In this document: piece after piece, positions 38,461 through 50,448 of the stretch | How positions within the stretch are numbered: position 1 is the stretch's first letter | Layout: the number at the start of each line of letters is the position of its first letter | NCBI GenBank assembly: GCA_029817715.1 | Contig: JARUPY010000473.1 | Coordinates: forward strand, 4,526,001-4,590,000 | Source of the DNA: Melastoma dodecandrum | Lineage: Eukaryota; Streptophyta; Magnoliopsida; Myrtales; Melastomataceae | DNA: 64,000 bases | Direction: 5' to 3' | Notes under the pieces: model-generated | Told to the model about the DNA's origin: nothing | The model's input: only the letters and a program-made list of their open reading frames with translations | The model's database searches: none | Translations under genes and position numbers: made by a program

Positions 38461-41400
38461 TTAATTTTTATATAGTTTGATTTAAGTCGGAAAAATCAGA
38501 GTGAGTTCGGGGATCTCTAGTTACTAACTCTTACATTCTAAGCATGCGAAAAAAGGTGGCGATTGTCCAAAAATAATTTTGATTGGGTGTTGGACTCGAT
38601 CCGGGAGTCAGGCCGGACTCATATCGACGTTTTACGGGTGTTGGACCCGAATTTAGGTTTGTTTGATTTAAGGATTAACACACGACATAAATCCTAAGAG
38701 ATAGGTCATGCGCGTAATCACAAGCAATTATCGAGATAAAAGAGGACGGGGAAGGTCGATGACTGCGGGCCTATGCACTTGGGCCCGAACAGGTGGGCTT
38801 TAAAAAAAACGATTCGGGAAGGCCCGCACCTCCCCTTTGTACCTTTAGTGACGGTTGGGGCCGCTTTAAATCTTCGGACCGACGGTTTTTTAGGCCGCGG
38901 TAGATCCACGCGGTTTGATACACGCGCCTTCGAGAAATCTTCGTCTTCGAGATTGTTGAAACCTCGGGAGAATCCTCGTCATCAAATGTATAATGTACAT
39001 GCAAGAAAAATGTAAACATGGTTAGTTAACTTTCATTTCCAAAATCAAATCAATGATTTGGAATCGGAGAAATGAATATAAGTCCCTATGAAGTCAAAAG
39101 AATAAAGATCTAACCGCACATTGAATACATAGTTCGATGATGAGCATGTTTATAAAAAATCAGACAAATCCAACGGTGGAATTATGAATTATGCACACGC
39201 AAAGTCAGATGTAGCCTGCAGATGAGAATGCAGCATACGCAGGCTTGGAAATGAGATCATAACTTCACTCAGGATCGTCCGATCTAAGTGAAATTAAAAT
39301 TTATAGATCTGTATCTTGACGAGGAATCAAGATATAAAATTTCAAACGAATCCAACAGTGGAATCTCATTCCACAAGGCAAAGAAGGTGATTCGGCCTCT
39401 TGCATAAGCAATCCTTGGCCAGCAGACTGATAGGAAAAAGAAAATTTCATAACTCTTCACTCATTCATGGAAAAATTATGAAATTTTGTCACATGCTAGA
39501 TAACTCAATCGTGTTTTAGTATGCTAAATTTTAGGAAAAATGGATGTATAATCCTTAGCCAGCATTACGATGAATCTGGACCTCCGAACAGGACATGTTT
39601 AAGCTAAACGGTACGATAGACCAAGTTTGACCGCTGTTGACCATGAATTAAAATTGCTCAAATTAACAAATGTAAAACATAAAAATTGTAGCAAGTTAAG
39701 AAATATAACTTAAGATTTAAATTTCAGTCCATTCAGAACTCAAGTGAGTAAATTGTGTCATTCGGTATATAGGACAGTCGGGCCGCGGCGAGAGAACGGA
39801 GGACAATGGAGGTCTTTGTCTTTCTCAAATTTTTGGATAGATCAGATGAACCCGAAAGCCAAACCTTTAAGAAGAGAATTTGTAATCAAATTTGGTCTCA
39901 AAGACGCTAATTTCATAAAATTCAGATGTAGGATGAAAGAAATATGAATTTTTTCGTGCAGCAATATAGGCCTGTTGCGAAATGCAGCAACGCCCATGTC
40001 CTATCTGCACTCCTCTGGAAATTTGACCAGGATATATGGCTTTGATGGAAAAGTATATAACACAAAAGATTTATAGAACTCAAAGGGAATCCGTTCAAAT
40101 CAATTTTAGATCAAACGGAGCTTAGATGTTTGAGTTGCATCCGAAAAACCGAAACAACTATCCCACTCTTGCACAGAATCAAGCTGTTTTTTCGAACAGA
40201 AGAACTCGACCAAGAAGGTGTTAAATGAGGAAGCTTAAAACACGAAAGTTATAGCAGGATAAAAAAGAGAATGAGTCCAAGTGTTTTTAAGTGAATCCGA
40301 TTTATATAGAAGAAAATACGCCTGATGGAATACAACTGCGCGCTCCGCAGACGCACAGAACAGGGCAGCTGCATTCTCCGATGTTCAAGGAGGTAAAACA
40401 CCAGCAAAATGCATTTGTTTGGAAAGCATTTCAACAGAGAAGTTGTTCCCCATTGAGAAAGGAAATTAAAGAGTCAAAAATTAGTTGAATCCATACACCT
40501 AGCAAAGAATTATGACAGAAAGAGTAAGGAACGCGCAGCAGCAATAACCATTCGTGTTTCAGCATACATACACTCCCAGAAAAGCCAACTAAAGCTCAGA
40601 TTGCTTACAAATAACGCTAACACACAACTTAATCACGAATCAGAACAAGGGCAGAGGAAGAATGGACCTGATTTCATACAATTTCGGGTCCACTAGCTCC
40701 GGTTATGACAGCTCGCCATTGCCGATATCCCGAGGATGTTGTAATGCGTGTTCATACAAACATAGCAGCAAGTGGAGGTTAGATTTGTCTAAGGAGCTAT
40801 AAAACGAAGAGAAAGCAGATGGTAAAAGGGACTCACCGTGAATGAAGCTCGCTTGGCATGGATTTCGGAGATGTACATGGGGAAAGGCACTCGCGATGGG
40901 AAATAACTTACCCCACAACTCCCGAGCACGCACGCTCGCGATGGGAGACTCGTGTGTGCGTCGGGAGAGAGTTCTCGGCTGGATGTTCGTGATGGGAGCT
41001 TATTTGATGTCTCATGGAGCGATATGCAAAGCCGGGGCTGACCAATCCGGGAAGATACAAGCTTCGAGCTCCTCCACTACTTTGCCTCATTAATATCATT
41101 TTCTCGCAGAATATACAAAGAAAACAAAGCAAGCAGAAAAGAAAGGTTAAATGCCATCGTATAGGGGACAAACATACTGGAAAATAAGTGAGGTTGTTCA
41201 CCAATGTCGGAGTCAAGAGGAAACACGGCAAGAAGGGAGAGTAGTCGCCATTGTCGGTACGGCTGTCCATAGATTTGGGATGGAGGCACTGAGACTGAGA
41301 TGATGGGAGGATCGGACTCGTTCTGTCTTGCTTTTGGTGCGAGAGGACCTCAAACTGGCATCACATCTCGTGGAAACTTGGTGCATCCATTCGGGCTACT

Positions 41401-43689
41401 ATAATTATCCTGTACAAATGACCAAACACATTAGAGCACAAGATTGCTCCTCGTGGCGCTGATGTGGCCATGAGAATCGTGGATGGGGGACATGGGACTG
41501 CTTTCTTTGAGACTGTCTTCTAATCTTGTTGATACTGCTGCAGTCTCGAACGCCAAGTGAAATGGCTCGAAACAACTGGACATTCAGTAGGCTCTGTAGC
41601 AAACTGTCGGGGTGACCATCATCATCCTCGCCAAGGTAAGTCGAGGTTGAATCGGTCGTTGACGTCGCTGCCTTTTGTTACAGTCGCGCGTTCCATTTGA
41701 GTTGGTCATCCAAGGGGTTCCCGTGATGCAGGTTTCTTCTTACCTTGGTTAGGAATCGTTGAAAGATTATGGTGGTGATGAAGATGGCTAAAAAGGGTGA
41801 GAAAAGTGGAGAGTTTCGTGTTGGAAGAGGAGGAGCGGTCGGGATTTCCGGAAAGAAAAGATGGCGAAGGAGATGAAGAAACAAAGGAGGATGATCAATG
41901 GCTTCGAAAATCTCCCCTACCTCCAGAGAAAAATGAAATTGTTTCCCCCCAGCCAATTGATGAGTTCTCCACCCGACCGTCTGATGAACGTCCTCCTCCT
42001 CCCTTTTTAATCTTCTTCTTTCTTTTTATATTTTTACCTCTTTCTCACAAATTAAACTATTAATTCCTTCGATTTCGTTGGGTTTAGACTGGTATAGTTA
42101 GAATTCAACCAATTTCCTTAAGATTCAAGGAAGGTTTTTGTAATCAGTTTCTTTTACCTTTTGCAGGCATTAATGAGGAGGAGATGGTGTGGTCCCTCGG
42201 GAGATTTGGGAGGTGGGGAATGTCGGGGATTGTCCTTCATGAGATTCTTGTCGGGGGAAGAGGTAGACCTAATATTAAGAAAATAGTAATAAAGATAAAA
42301 ATAATGAGTTTGGGCTTGGGCTTTGGCCATAAATGATGAACCTTGAGTTGTGCTTAAACTATGGGGCTTAGGAAAGAGATGGTAATTCATGGCCCATTTG
42401 AGGTATGACAATTTGCCCATCCTTGGGAGGGAATCTGGAAAGATTCTCTCGCAAGGATATCATAAATACCTCAAATTATATTTCGAGATCGTCCTTGGCC
42501 AACATGTATCCTAAAAGGTCATCAAGAAAATTATTAGTCACAACGATGACAAGGTAATCAAGCACGTGTGATTACGATGTACATGCATAACATGTTTCTA
42601 GGCGAGATCAAAGAAGGACTTCTGACTTCTCTCTTGTTTTAATCTCATTTATGAAAGTCATTTCAGTTGCATTTTGGAATTCCCTTGACTTGGATGCTCA
42701 TGTACCGGTCGAAGGAGTTTTTACTCGGGTTATAATGTGGCTTCGGCATAAGGTCTTTAGATTGAAGGTTTAAATTTATCGTTTGAACGAAAGACTTTAA
42801 GGACCTCATCGGAAGCTATTGAGTCGTAGAGGTTCCACCATTCAAGCAAATTCTCCATCCTTCAGACAGCTCACCAGTTGACGTGTTTTGTTGGAGATGA
42901 ATAGTCGGTTTACTGGTAGGTGTGGACAATCCACTTTGGGGAATGTTTTGTCTTATACTTGTTTGAAGGATAGCACTTTTGCTCTTGCGACCGTCAATGT
43001 CGGTCCTGGTGCTTTATTTTGTTCTTTTGACTTTCATTTTGCGCTTTGCTTTTAAAGACTTTGGTCTTTGCGCTAATTCTTTCTTTTCTTTGCTGGATCA
43101 TAGGGATTTGCCCCGCTTTATTTTCAGATAATATTCTTTGGAATTTGTATTCGTTGTAGTATTGTTTGAGAAATTCCATCCTTAGGAACGACTCAACCAG
43201 CGGGCTTAACTGTCGATGATGCCTCTTCGCTTGAATCTTGAGGAAGTGTCGTCTTTACAGTCCGTCGCTTCCGATTTCTAACTACAACATCTCCTTTAAA
43301 CCTCGATATGAGGTGGTCCTTAGACTCAGTGTGAGTAGTGTATACAGAAACTTCAACTTTAGCTTGAAAAGGGCAAGCAATGGTTGATGTTTTGTGTTTG
43401 GGGTAGAGAAGAAATGCTCGATCTCATCCTGGTTTAGAGCATCTTTTGTCAAAGGATTCGTTATCCGCCTGAATGTTTGTGTGTGAATCCTCATAGTGTT
43501 TGCGCTCATCACTCTAGGTAAGTGTTTAGGAATAGGTTTGCCTTCTCCACTCTCGCCCAAAAACACTCTTATTGTCAAAATTTTTTTCAAATTGTATGCA
43601 CATGGACACACCAATGCTTAAGCAATGAATAGGTTTATGTACGCAAACCTCTTTGGAGATGTCGTACTAAGATGGTGCTCTTGTGCAAG
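38461..43689. other. Long gene-free interval, probably old repeats
   Basis: Over 5 kb no coding sequence is supported. The stretch 39020-40300 has a repetitive texture (recurring phrases such as TCCAACGGTGGAAT / TCCAACAGTGGAAT near 39170 and 39350) typical of non-coding parts of retroelements. No LTR borders or proteins were found. Confidence 0.35.
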
Positions 43690-44640
43690 CTTTGCGGGGA
43701 AAGTGTTTGCACTTTCATGTCCCATGTTCTTTTAGATTAGACTCGGAACGGCTTCCACCCGACCACCCACGCCGTTGCCTAGGAGTTTGTACCGTACTGT
43801 ACGAATGTCCATGTGCGCTTGTATATTCGACTCTCGTTACGGAATACGGTATATGTAACCGACTCCAGCTTAGGGAAATTGAGGCATGGCTCCAGCTGGG
43901 GAAATGTAGGTGTGACTCCATCTGAGGAATGATAAAAAATTTTGTTAGAGAGCAATGTAGATGATACTCCCTTTTGGTATGGTCATCCATGGTGACAACA
44001 AAGGCAATCTCGAAGCTTTGGTTCGAAATTTTCCACCCAACCGCTCGCGCCATTATCTATAATATAGGATGCTCATGTACCTACGCTGGGCAAAGGATAG
44101 ACAACAAGTGAGCTCATGTAACTTGTTCTCTTTTAAAGTAAGAATGGAGTTTGCTCATGTAACTTCATTTATATGAAATGCGAAGTAGAGTTTTGATACT
44201 TCCCTTTTCTATTGTATCTTCGTCCGTAGAAATCAGAGGATTGACGAAATAGTTACTCTTGTTTGATGTCTGTTGTGTAAGGATGCTCATGTACCTATCA
44301 AACATGTGGCTAGAAACAAGGAAATTCTTGTAACTTGTTTCTGTTAGAGTAAGAATGAAGTTTGCTCGTGTAACTTCATTTGTAAGAAAAGTGAAGTAGA
44401 GTTTTGGTATTTCTTTTTTGCATGGTTTCATCATTGCGTCTTCGTCCGATGGAATCGAAGGTCTGACGAAATTGCTACAAGACTTTGGCTTGAAGCTTTG
44501 CCACCCTACCACCCTCGCATTTGTCATAGGAGTTTTACACCATACGTGTGAGGAGTTCTTGTACCTGCTCATGAGACAAAGGACGTAAACGAAATGAGTA
44601 CATGTAATTTCGCTTAACTTGAATAAGGAGAAGAATGATT
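43690..44640. repeat. Degenerate tandem array, unit about 210-270 bp
   Basis: The phrase GATGCTCATGTACCTA starts at 44068 and 44282, and a diverged form GAGTTCTTGTACCTG at 44553. Each is followed by GTAACTT..GT and, in the first two copies, AGTTTGCTC-TGTAACTTCATTT and GAAGTAGAGTTTTG. A second shared phrase, CCACCC-ACC-C-CGC, appears near 43756, 44034 and 44501. The units have diverged strongly and contain insertions. Function unknown. Confidence 0.6.
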
Positions 44641-44675
44641 GTGTATTTCTCCCTTATCCGTGTTGTCAGTGTTCT

Positions 44676-45577
44676 TTATCCTGAATGACTCTTCGGGGTA
44701 TAAAAGAATTCACTGATGAATATGTCTATAAGAGTTCGATTTTTCCTTTCTGCGACTCCATTCTGTTGAGGAGTGTAAGGAGCAGAAAAGTTGTGATCAA
44801 TGCCATATTCATCACAGAAGGTAGCAAAATCATGGTTTTCAAACTCTATACCATGATCCGTTCGAATAGCTTTTACAGAAGATTTATTTTCATTCTGTAA
44901 TTGCTTAGCGAGCTTTATGAAAGATTCAAATGCATCGCTTTTATGAGTCAAGAACTTAACCCAGGTGTACTTAGAGTAGTCATCTACTACTACTTGACAA
45001 TATCTTCTACCACCAATACTTTGAACTCTAGTCGGACCAAATAGATCCATATGTAAAAGTTCCAAGGGCTGAGTGGTAGAAATCTCATTCTTAGACTTGA
45101 ATGATGATTAGTTTGCTTACCAAGTGAACAAGCTTCACAGAAGTTGTCTTGCTCGAATTTGATACTAGGCAAGCCATTTACCAATTCTTTTCTAACAAGC
45201 TTGGATAGCAACTGAAGGTTGGAATGTCCTAACCTTCTATGCCAAAGATGAGTTTCGTCTTTGATAGACAGAACACAGCTTTCTGTAGCATAGAAGATGT
45301 TCCTTTTCCGATTTCCAATGAAGCGGACTTCATTGTTTAGGATACCAGAACATTTATCTTGATCAAAGGTTATAGTATAGCCTTTATCACAAAGCTGGCT
45401 AATGTTCAGCAGGTTATGTTTAAGTTCTGTAACCAACAGAACCTCTTCTATAACCATAGAGTCGGGACTTCCAATAGTTCCTGTTCCGATGACAGAGCAT
45501 TTGCTATTGTCACCGAATTTAACAGAACCTCCGTTCTGTAAAGTCAACTTAGAAAATTTGGATGGATCTCCGGTCAT
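44676..45577 (-). pseudogene. Copia pol fragment: pre-integrase and truncated integrase
   Basis: Frame 45577-44990 carries LLVTELKHNLLNISQLCD and the GAG-pre-integrase zinc motif with HLWHRRLGHSN and CEACSLGKQ. The integrase core continues in another frame from 45065 (LHMDLFGP, RTDHGIEF, YTPQQNGVAERKNR), holding all three D-D-E positions. A frameshift near 45080 separates the two. Sequence after 44676 is unrelated. Confidence 0.8.
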
Positions 45578-45622
45578 GTGCCTTGAGCAGCCACTGTCCA
45601 GATACCATTTATTTTATGTAGC

Positions 45623-46673
45623 TTATGTTCGAAAACAGAATTGATTTCCTACAGAATTTTGAGTTTCTGTGTGAGTAGTTATGCACAATAGTGCTTGTTC
45701 TTCCTCATCATCAGAATCTTCAATATCTGCCCAAGCAATCATAGCTTTCTTGGGTTTTGTTTGTACAGAAGGTTTCTCCTTCTCCTTAAGTAAAGGACAA
45801 TCAGATTTGAAATGTCCCTTCTTATTGCACTCATAGCATCTGATCATCTTAGGATCATTCTGCTTTTCACGTTTCTGATTTCTCTTGTTGAAACGTCTTT
45901 TGGAAGCGAACCGCAGAAGGCGTTTAGCAATCATAGCGAGTTCATCATCCGAATCGACTTCTGCCTCATTGTCAGAGTCTTCAATTGGTTCTTCTGATGC
46001 TTTGAAGGCTACTGAAGCTCTTTTTACATCAGATAGAGAGGTTCTCTCCATTTCATATGACATTAAGGAGCTCATTAGTTGATCTAATCGAAGAGTAGAT
46101 AGATCCTTAGCTTCCTCAATAGCCGTTTTCTTGGCTTCCCAAGATTTGGGCAGAGTTCGTAGAACCTTTCTTACTAATTCAGAATTAGTATAGTGTTTGC
46201 CTAAGTGAGTTAAGGCATCTACTAGAAGGTTAAGTCTCTGGAACATTTGTTCTACAGATTCTTCACTCTTCATGGTAAAGTTCTCATATTGATGAATTAA
46301 GAAATTCATCTTGGTTTCTCTAATCTCGTTCGTCCCAACGTACATGGTGACAAGTTTATCCCAGATTTCTTTACCCGAAGTGCAAGTAGAGACTTTCACG
46401 AATTCACTTTCCGACATAGCACTGAACATTAAGTACTTAGCCGTTTTAGTGAGTCGTTTGATCCTAAGGTACTCCCGTGTAGGACGTCCATCAGGACCAG
46501 TTTGTAGTTCAATCGGTAGAATAGGTGGACCGTCTTCAATGAACGACCACAAATCATCATCGATTGCATCTACAAAGGCACTCATACGAATTTTCCAATA
46601 GGAAAAATTTTTACCATCAAAAAGTGGGAGGATTCCCAATGTGTGGTTTCGGTATATAGCAATTATCACCCAT
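45623..46673 (-). pseudogene. Copia gag with an N-terminal frameshift
   Basis: The capsid-type Gag (DUF4219/UBN2) is long and nearly intact, with LFDGKNFSYWKIRM near the start and a zinc knuckle CYECNKKGHFKSDC (C-X2-C-X4-H-X4-C) toward the end. The likely ATG at 46673 is in a different frame. It reads 18 codons and meets a run of five T (46619-46623 complement) where one extra base breaks the frame before the DGKNF motif. Confidence 0.8.
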
Positions 46674-47410
46674 TTTACAATTTTTCAGAAGGTTTGACTT
46701 CTGTGCAGAATAGTAGAACCTTTACGGTACTGTACTGATTCTTAATGCACACAAACTTCTCTTAAATTGAAACAGATATTGCTGGCAATTAAATCTCCGT
46801 AAAATGGAGTAAAAATGCTAACTAGTTCAATTCTGCAGAAACCTTAAGTTTTCAGCAGAAGAAAACAGCGCATCAATCGGTTATATGCGTATAGCAGGTA
46901 TAACCTTCTATAGGATGTAACTAAGCACTCAAGCTTTTGTTGAATCCCGTCTAAAAATAACTGGATGGTTTCTAGCAGAGCAATGAGCTACTGTAGAAAA
47001 GAGACAGATAGTGATAGTAACAGAGCATAAGCTTCTGTATAGTAGAAATCTATCGCGTGGAAGGTACAGGCTGCTATAGAATCTCAGCAGGCTGTTAAAC
47101 TTTTTGTTGAATCACAAATTTTTGAATTCTATCAGAGTATAGTACTTCTGTAGAATTAAAATAAACTTGAGACAATTACAGAGCATAAGCTTCTGTAAGG
47201 CAGAGACAGAGAGCAATAGAAGGTACAACCTCCTATAAGAAATCAACAAGCTATAAAGCTTTTGTTGAAACTGCTTCTGTTCTGAATGTTGAATTCAAAT
47301 AGAGAACTAAGCTTCTGTTGAATTCAGCACGGTAGTAGTACTCAGAGAGCGTACAGAAGGTTCAAGCTGCTGTAAGATCTCAACGAGCGGTTAAGCTTCC
47401 GTTGAACCTT
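46674..47410 (-). other. Copia untranslated leader rich in a CTTCTGT motif
   Basis: Between primer site and gag the plus strand repeats CTTCTGT/ACAGAAG-type words many times (for example AAGCTTCTGTA, AGCTTCTGTTGAA), often as loose inverted pairs with GCAGAAG. No coding sequence. The pattern may be a decayed tandem array or a structured packaging leader. Confidence 0.5.
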
Positions 47411-47422
47411 GCTCTGATACCA
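47411..47422 (-). other. Copia primer binding site (initiator tRNA-Met type)
   Basis: On the minus strand TGGTATCAGAGC lies two bases after the LTR end ...CCAACA. It is the standard Copia primer site complementary to initiator tRNA-Met. Confidence 0.9.
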
Positions 47423-47424
47423 AT

Positions 47425-48732
47425 TGTTGGCCCAAAGATTATACTAAGAGGGGGGTGAATTAGTGTTAAGTCCAATTAAGGAATTCTTAAACACTTTTTC
47501 ACAACCCTCACAGCGGAAGTAACTTACTGTAATTTACAGAGCCTTCAAGCTTCTGTAATTACGGAACGTGTGAAATTGACTTCGAAATGAGTCGCAGAAC
47601 ACAAAGGATTTTATAGTGGTTCGGTGAAATCACCTACGTCCACTTTCGGTCACTTTTCACTAATAACTCGTATAAAGATTACAGTGTAGAAGGTAAAACC
47701 TTCTGTGGTGTAAGAAAACAATTTCTTTGACCACGGGACGGTAAGACTAGCTTTACCAATGCAAAAAACTCTCTTGCTGTGTTTAGGATGTGTCTAGGTC
47801 GAATCACAAGGAAATCAACCAGACTTGAGCAAGCACAGAACGTTGGCTGGATGCTTCAGCCTTCTGTGACTCTGTAGCGGGCTATTCCTTCTGTGGATCA
47901 GCGAACAGATCCGATGACGCTTTCTCCAAGTGTTTGGATGCCACTGATATGCTTCTCTTTTTGTGTTTTTGATTTAATCTGCAAAACAAACAAAGATAAA
48001 CCGTCTACAGTAGGTTGCGTCCCTCACCACTTACGCCTTCTGCAGAAACCTTCTCTTGGACCTGCTGTACGCCCACCTGGCGTTACGGACAGCACTCCTG
48101 GACAAGTCCTTCGGATTCACAGCCAACGACACCTACGGAGTGGCTTCACCAAAGCACACCTGCTGCAAACGCACAGATAACAAAATAACCAACTACAGAA
48201 GGTTGGAGGTCCCTCACCACTGAACCCCTGCTACGGACTCCTTCTCTCCGACAGAGTCACTGAAGGCTACAGAGCCCGCTACAGAGTCACAGAAGGCTGA
48301 AGCTTCCAGCGAACGTTCTGTGCTTGCTCAAGTCTGGTTGATTTCCTTGTGATTCGACCTAGACACATCCTAAACACAGCAAGAGAGTTTCTTGCATTGG
48401 TAAAGCTAGTCTTACCGTCCCGTGGTTAAAGAAATTGTTTTCTTACACCACAGAAGGTTTTACCTTCTACACTGTAATCTCTATACGAGTTATTAGTGAA
48501 AAGTGACCGAAAGTGGACGTAGGTGATTTCACCGAACCACTATAAAATCCTTTGTGTTCTACGACTCATTTCGAAGTCAATTTCACACGTTCCGTAATTA
48601 CAGAAGCTTGAAGGCTCTGTAAATTACAGTAAGTTACTTCCGCTGTGAGGGTTGTGAAAAAGCGTTTAAGAATTCCTTAATTGGACTTAACACTAATTCA
48701 CCCCCCCTCTTAGTGTAATCTTTGGGCCAACA
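47425..48732 (-). repeat. Copia LTR whose two ends are about 460-bp inverted copies of each other
   Basis: The left arm (47425-47883) and right arm (48273-48732) match as reverse complements, with only about ten mismatches seen by eye, around a unique core of about 390 bases. On the minus strand the unit starts TGTTGGCCC and ends GGGCCAACA, next to the primer site, so it has proper LTR termini. An alternative is two separate LTR fragments lying head to head. Confidence 0.8.
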
Positions 48733-49927
48733 GACGGCATTCTGATTATTCTTGTACGCGTCGCCCGGGCGAAAATGACTTGTGGGATCGCAACTGGTCA
48801 CGTTATCAGAAAGGATATCAACGACACTTAGGAATCGGAGGGATTGCATGAAGAGGAGAAGGAAGAGGTTAGCCGTGGAAACTCCCGGGGCATCGCGGAA
48901 GAGATGGATCAGTGGGAGAGAGAAACGGCAAGCTGTGGGGGAACAAACACGAGCGGAAGTGGGGAGACGCTGATCAAGTGGGGGCGCATGTTTGACGTGG
49001 GGGAGGTGGTCTTCCTTCCGGCTAGTTTGGTATTCCCATCATTTGTATATTAAGAATTTGGGGGGGATGACTAATTCAAGCTTGGATACTTAGATAATGT
49101 ATTGTTCAATTCAATTCAATTCCAAGGATGCAGCAGCCGTCCTTGGGAATTTAAACATATAAAGGAAAGCCTCCCTCCATTATGGCCGGCCAGCGTTCAA
49201 ACTGTTTGTGATGACAAAGTAGAATCCTTTTGTCTTCTTCTTATTCTTTTATTAGAAAAAAGTATCATTTTTAGAATACGAAAATGTTAAAAATAGATAC
49301 GCTTGACTTAAAAAACCAGAAAAGCTTGAAAGCCAGTCATTTTGTTTTTACATCAACACGATTAGTTGTAGGGTAGTCTTTTAACGGGTGGGTTCGATTG
49401 TTGATATTATTAAAAGACAGTCACCCCGCCCCCTCCCTCCCACTGTTAGCTGTCCACGTGTCATACATTGCAACCAAATAATGAATCCCTCCCCCGCCCA
49501 ATCTCTCCATATCCTCCGTGTTTGTTTTTGGAGGATATTCAAATTGACTTGCTTGTCAACCCCCAAAGCCAACCGACACATGAAAACAACCAAATTGACA
49601 CGAGACAGATATCATCGTCCTCGTCGATTCATGTCTTAAGTCCTTAATCGTGTTGGGCTCCCACCTCATGTGTGTCCGTCCGTATCTAATATTACTACTA
49701 GTAAGTAACATGGCTTCATAATGTCCTCCGGTGACATGACATGATAGGCATCTTTAAAAAGCTGCCAGAAGAACTCTCTCTTCTCCATCACAAGTTTCAA
49801 AATCAGTGGTTGCGTTTGTGTTTGTGTGCGTACTTACCACAACAAAACGACAGGTGTAAGCGTCGTCTTCACTTATCACATGATTTACCATTACCGCGTG
49901 AGAAGAAGTCGAAACGTTAGAAAATAA
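48733..49927. other. Intergenic and promoter of the B-box microprotein gene
   Basis: No supported gene. A CCACGTGTCA element (G-box/ABRE type) lies at about 49454-49463, about 640 bases before the microprotein start. A short minus-strand frame at 48634-48849 overlaps the LTR end and has no firm identity. Confidence 0.4.
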
Positions 49928-49936
49928 TATATAAAA
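49928..49936 (+). promoter_or_regulatory. TATA box of the B-box microprotein gene
   Basis: TATATAAAA lies about 160 bases before the start codon, implying a leader of about 130 bases. Confidence 0.6.
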
Positions 49937-50097
49937 CCTGGGGAGCGATCACCACGACATCCTTCCTCCACACAAACACGTTTCGTTAAATTATAAATTC
50001 CCTCCCCCCCCTCAAGCCAAACTACTTGCTACAACAACACCCTTCTTTGATCCTCCCCGATAGCCTGCCTGCCTTCCTTTTGTATAGTCCGCGACAG

Positions 50098-50448
50098 ATG
50101 TGCAGGGGAGTTGTTCACGGCCCTGGCACCGGGTGCGCCGTCTCCCCGGGAATGAAGACTGTGGCGGTCTCCTGCGAGCTGTGCGGGTCGAGGGCAAAGG
50201 TATACTGCCAGGCAGACGGGTCTTACCTCTGTAGGGAGTGCGACGGGAGGGTTCACGGGGCGAACTTCTTGGCGGGCAGGCACGTCAGGTGCTTGCTCTG
50301 CAACGACTGCCAGAAGTTAACGAGGAGATACATCATCACGAGTTCCCCTGAGGGGGCGGCAGTGGATCCCGCGAGGGTGGTTCAGCTCGGCGACTCCACG
50401 AAGGCCAAGGTGAATGCCGCCTTGGGGACGCCTTTCTACTTCATCTGA
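50098..50448 (+). CDS. B-box microprotein, miP1a/miP1b (BBX30/BBX31) type
   Basis: A single exon of 116 residues starting MCRG, as I recall for BBX30. One complete B-box is present: C26, C29, C37, C45, C48, H53, H62, followed by CNDCQKLTRRY. There is little else except a C-terminal PFYFI (112-116), which matches the PF(V)FL-type end through which miP1a/b recruit TOPLESS co-repressors. In Arabidopsis these microproteins bind CONSTANS through the B-box and deliver TOPLESS, delaying flowering, and they also act in HY5-linked light responses. The frame is open upstream to 50026, but the family start is the ATG at 50098. The gene lies between a Copia LTR (1.4 kb upstream) and chromovirus DNA (1.3 kb downstream) yet looks intact. 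Confidence 0.92.
   Translation: MCRGVVHGPGTGCAVSPGMKTVAVSCELCGSRAKVYCQADGSYLCRECDGRVHGANFLAGRHVRCLLCNDCQKLTRRYIITSSPEGAAVDPARVVQLGDSTKAKVNAALGTPFYFI

Larger units (their letters stand above)
44676..48732 (-). mobile_element. Truncated Ty1/Copia retrotransposon
   Basis: Reading on the minus strand: an LTR (48732-47425), primer binding site (47422-47411), a long leader, gag, pre-integrase domain and the first half of integrase, ending at about 44676. Reverse transcriptase, RNase H and the 3' LTR are missing, so the element was cut by deletion. The coding part has frameshifts. Confidence 0.85.

Noticed and set aside
48634..48849. Minus-strand frame faintly like a DUF26/Gnk2 start
   Set aside because: Match rests on a few residues, the cysteine is not in place and the frame runs into LTR sequence.
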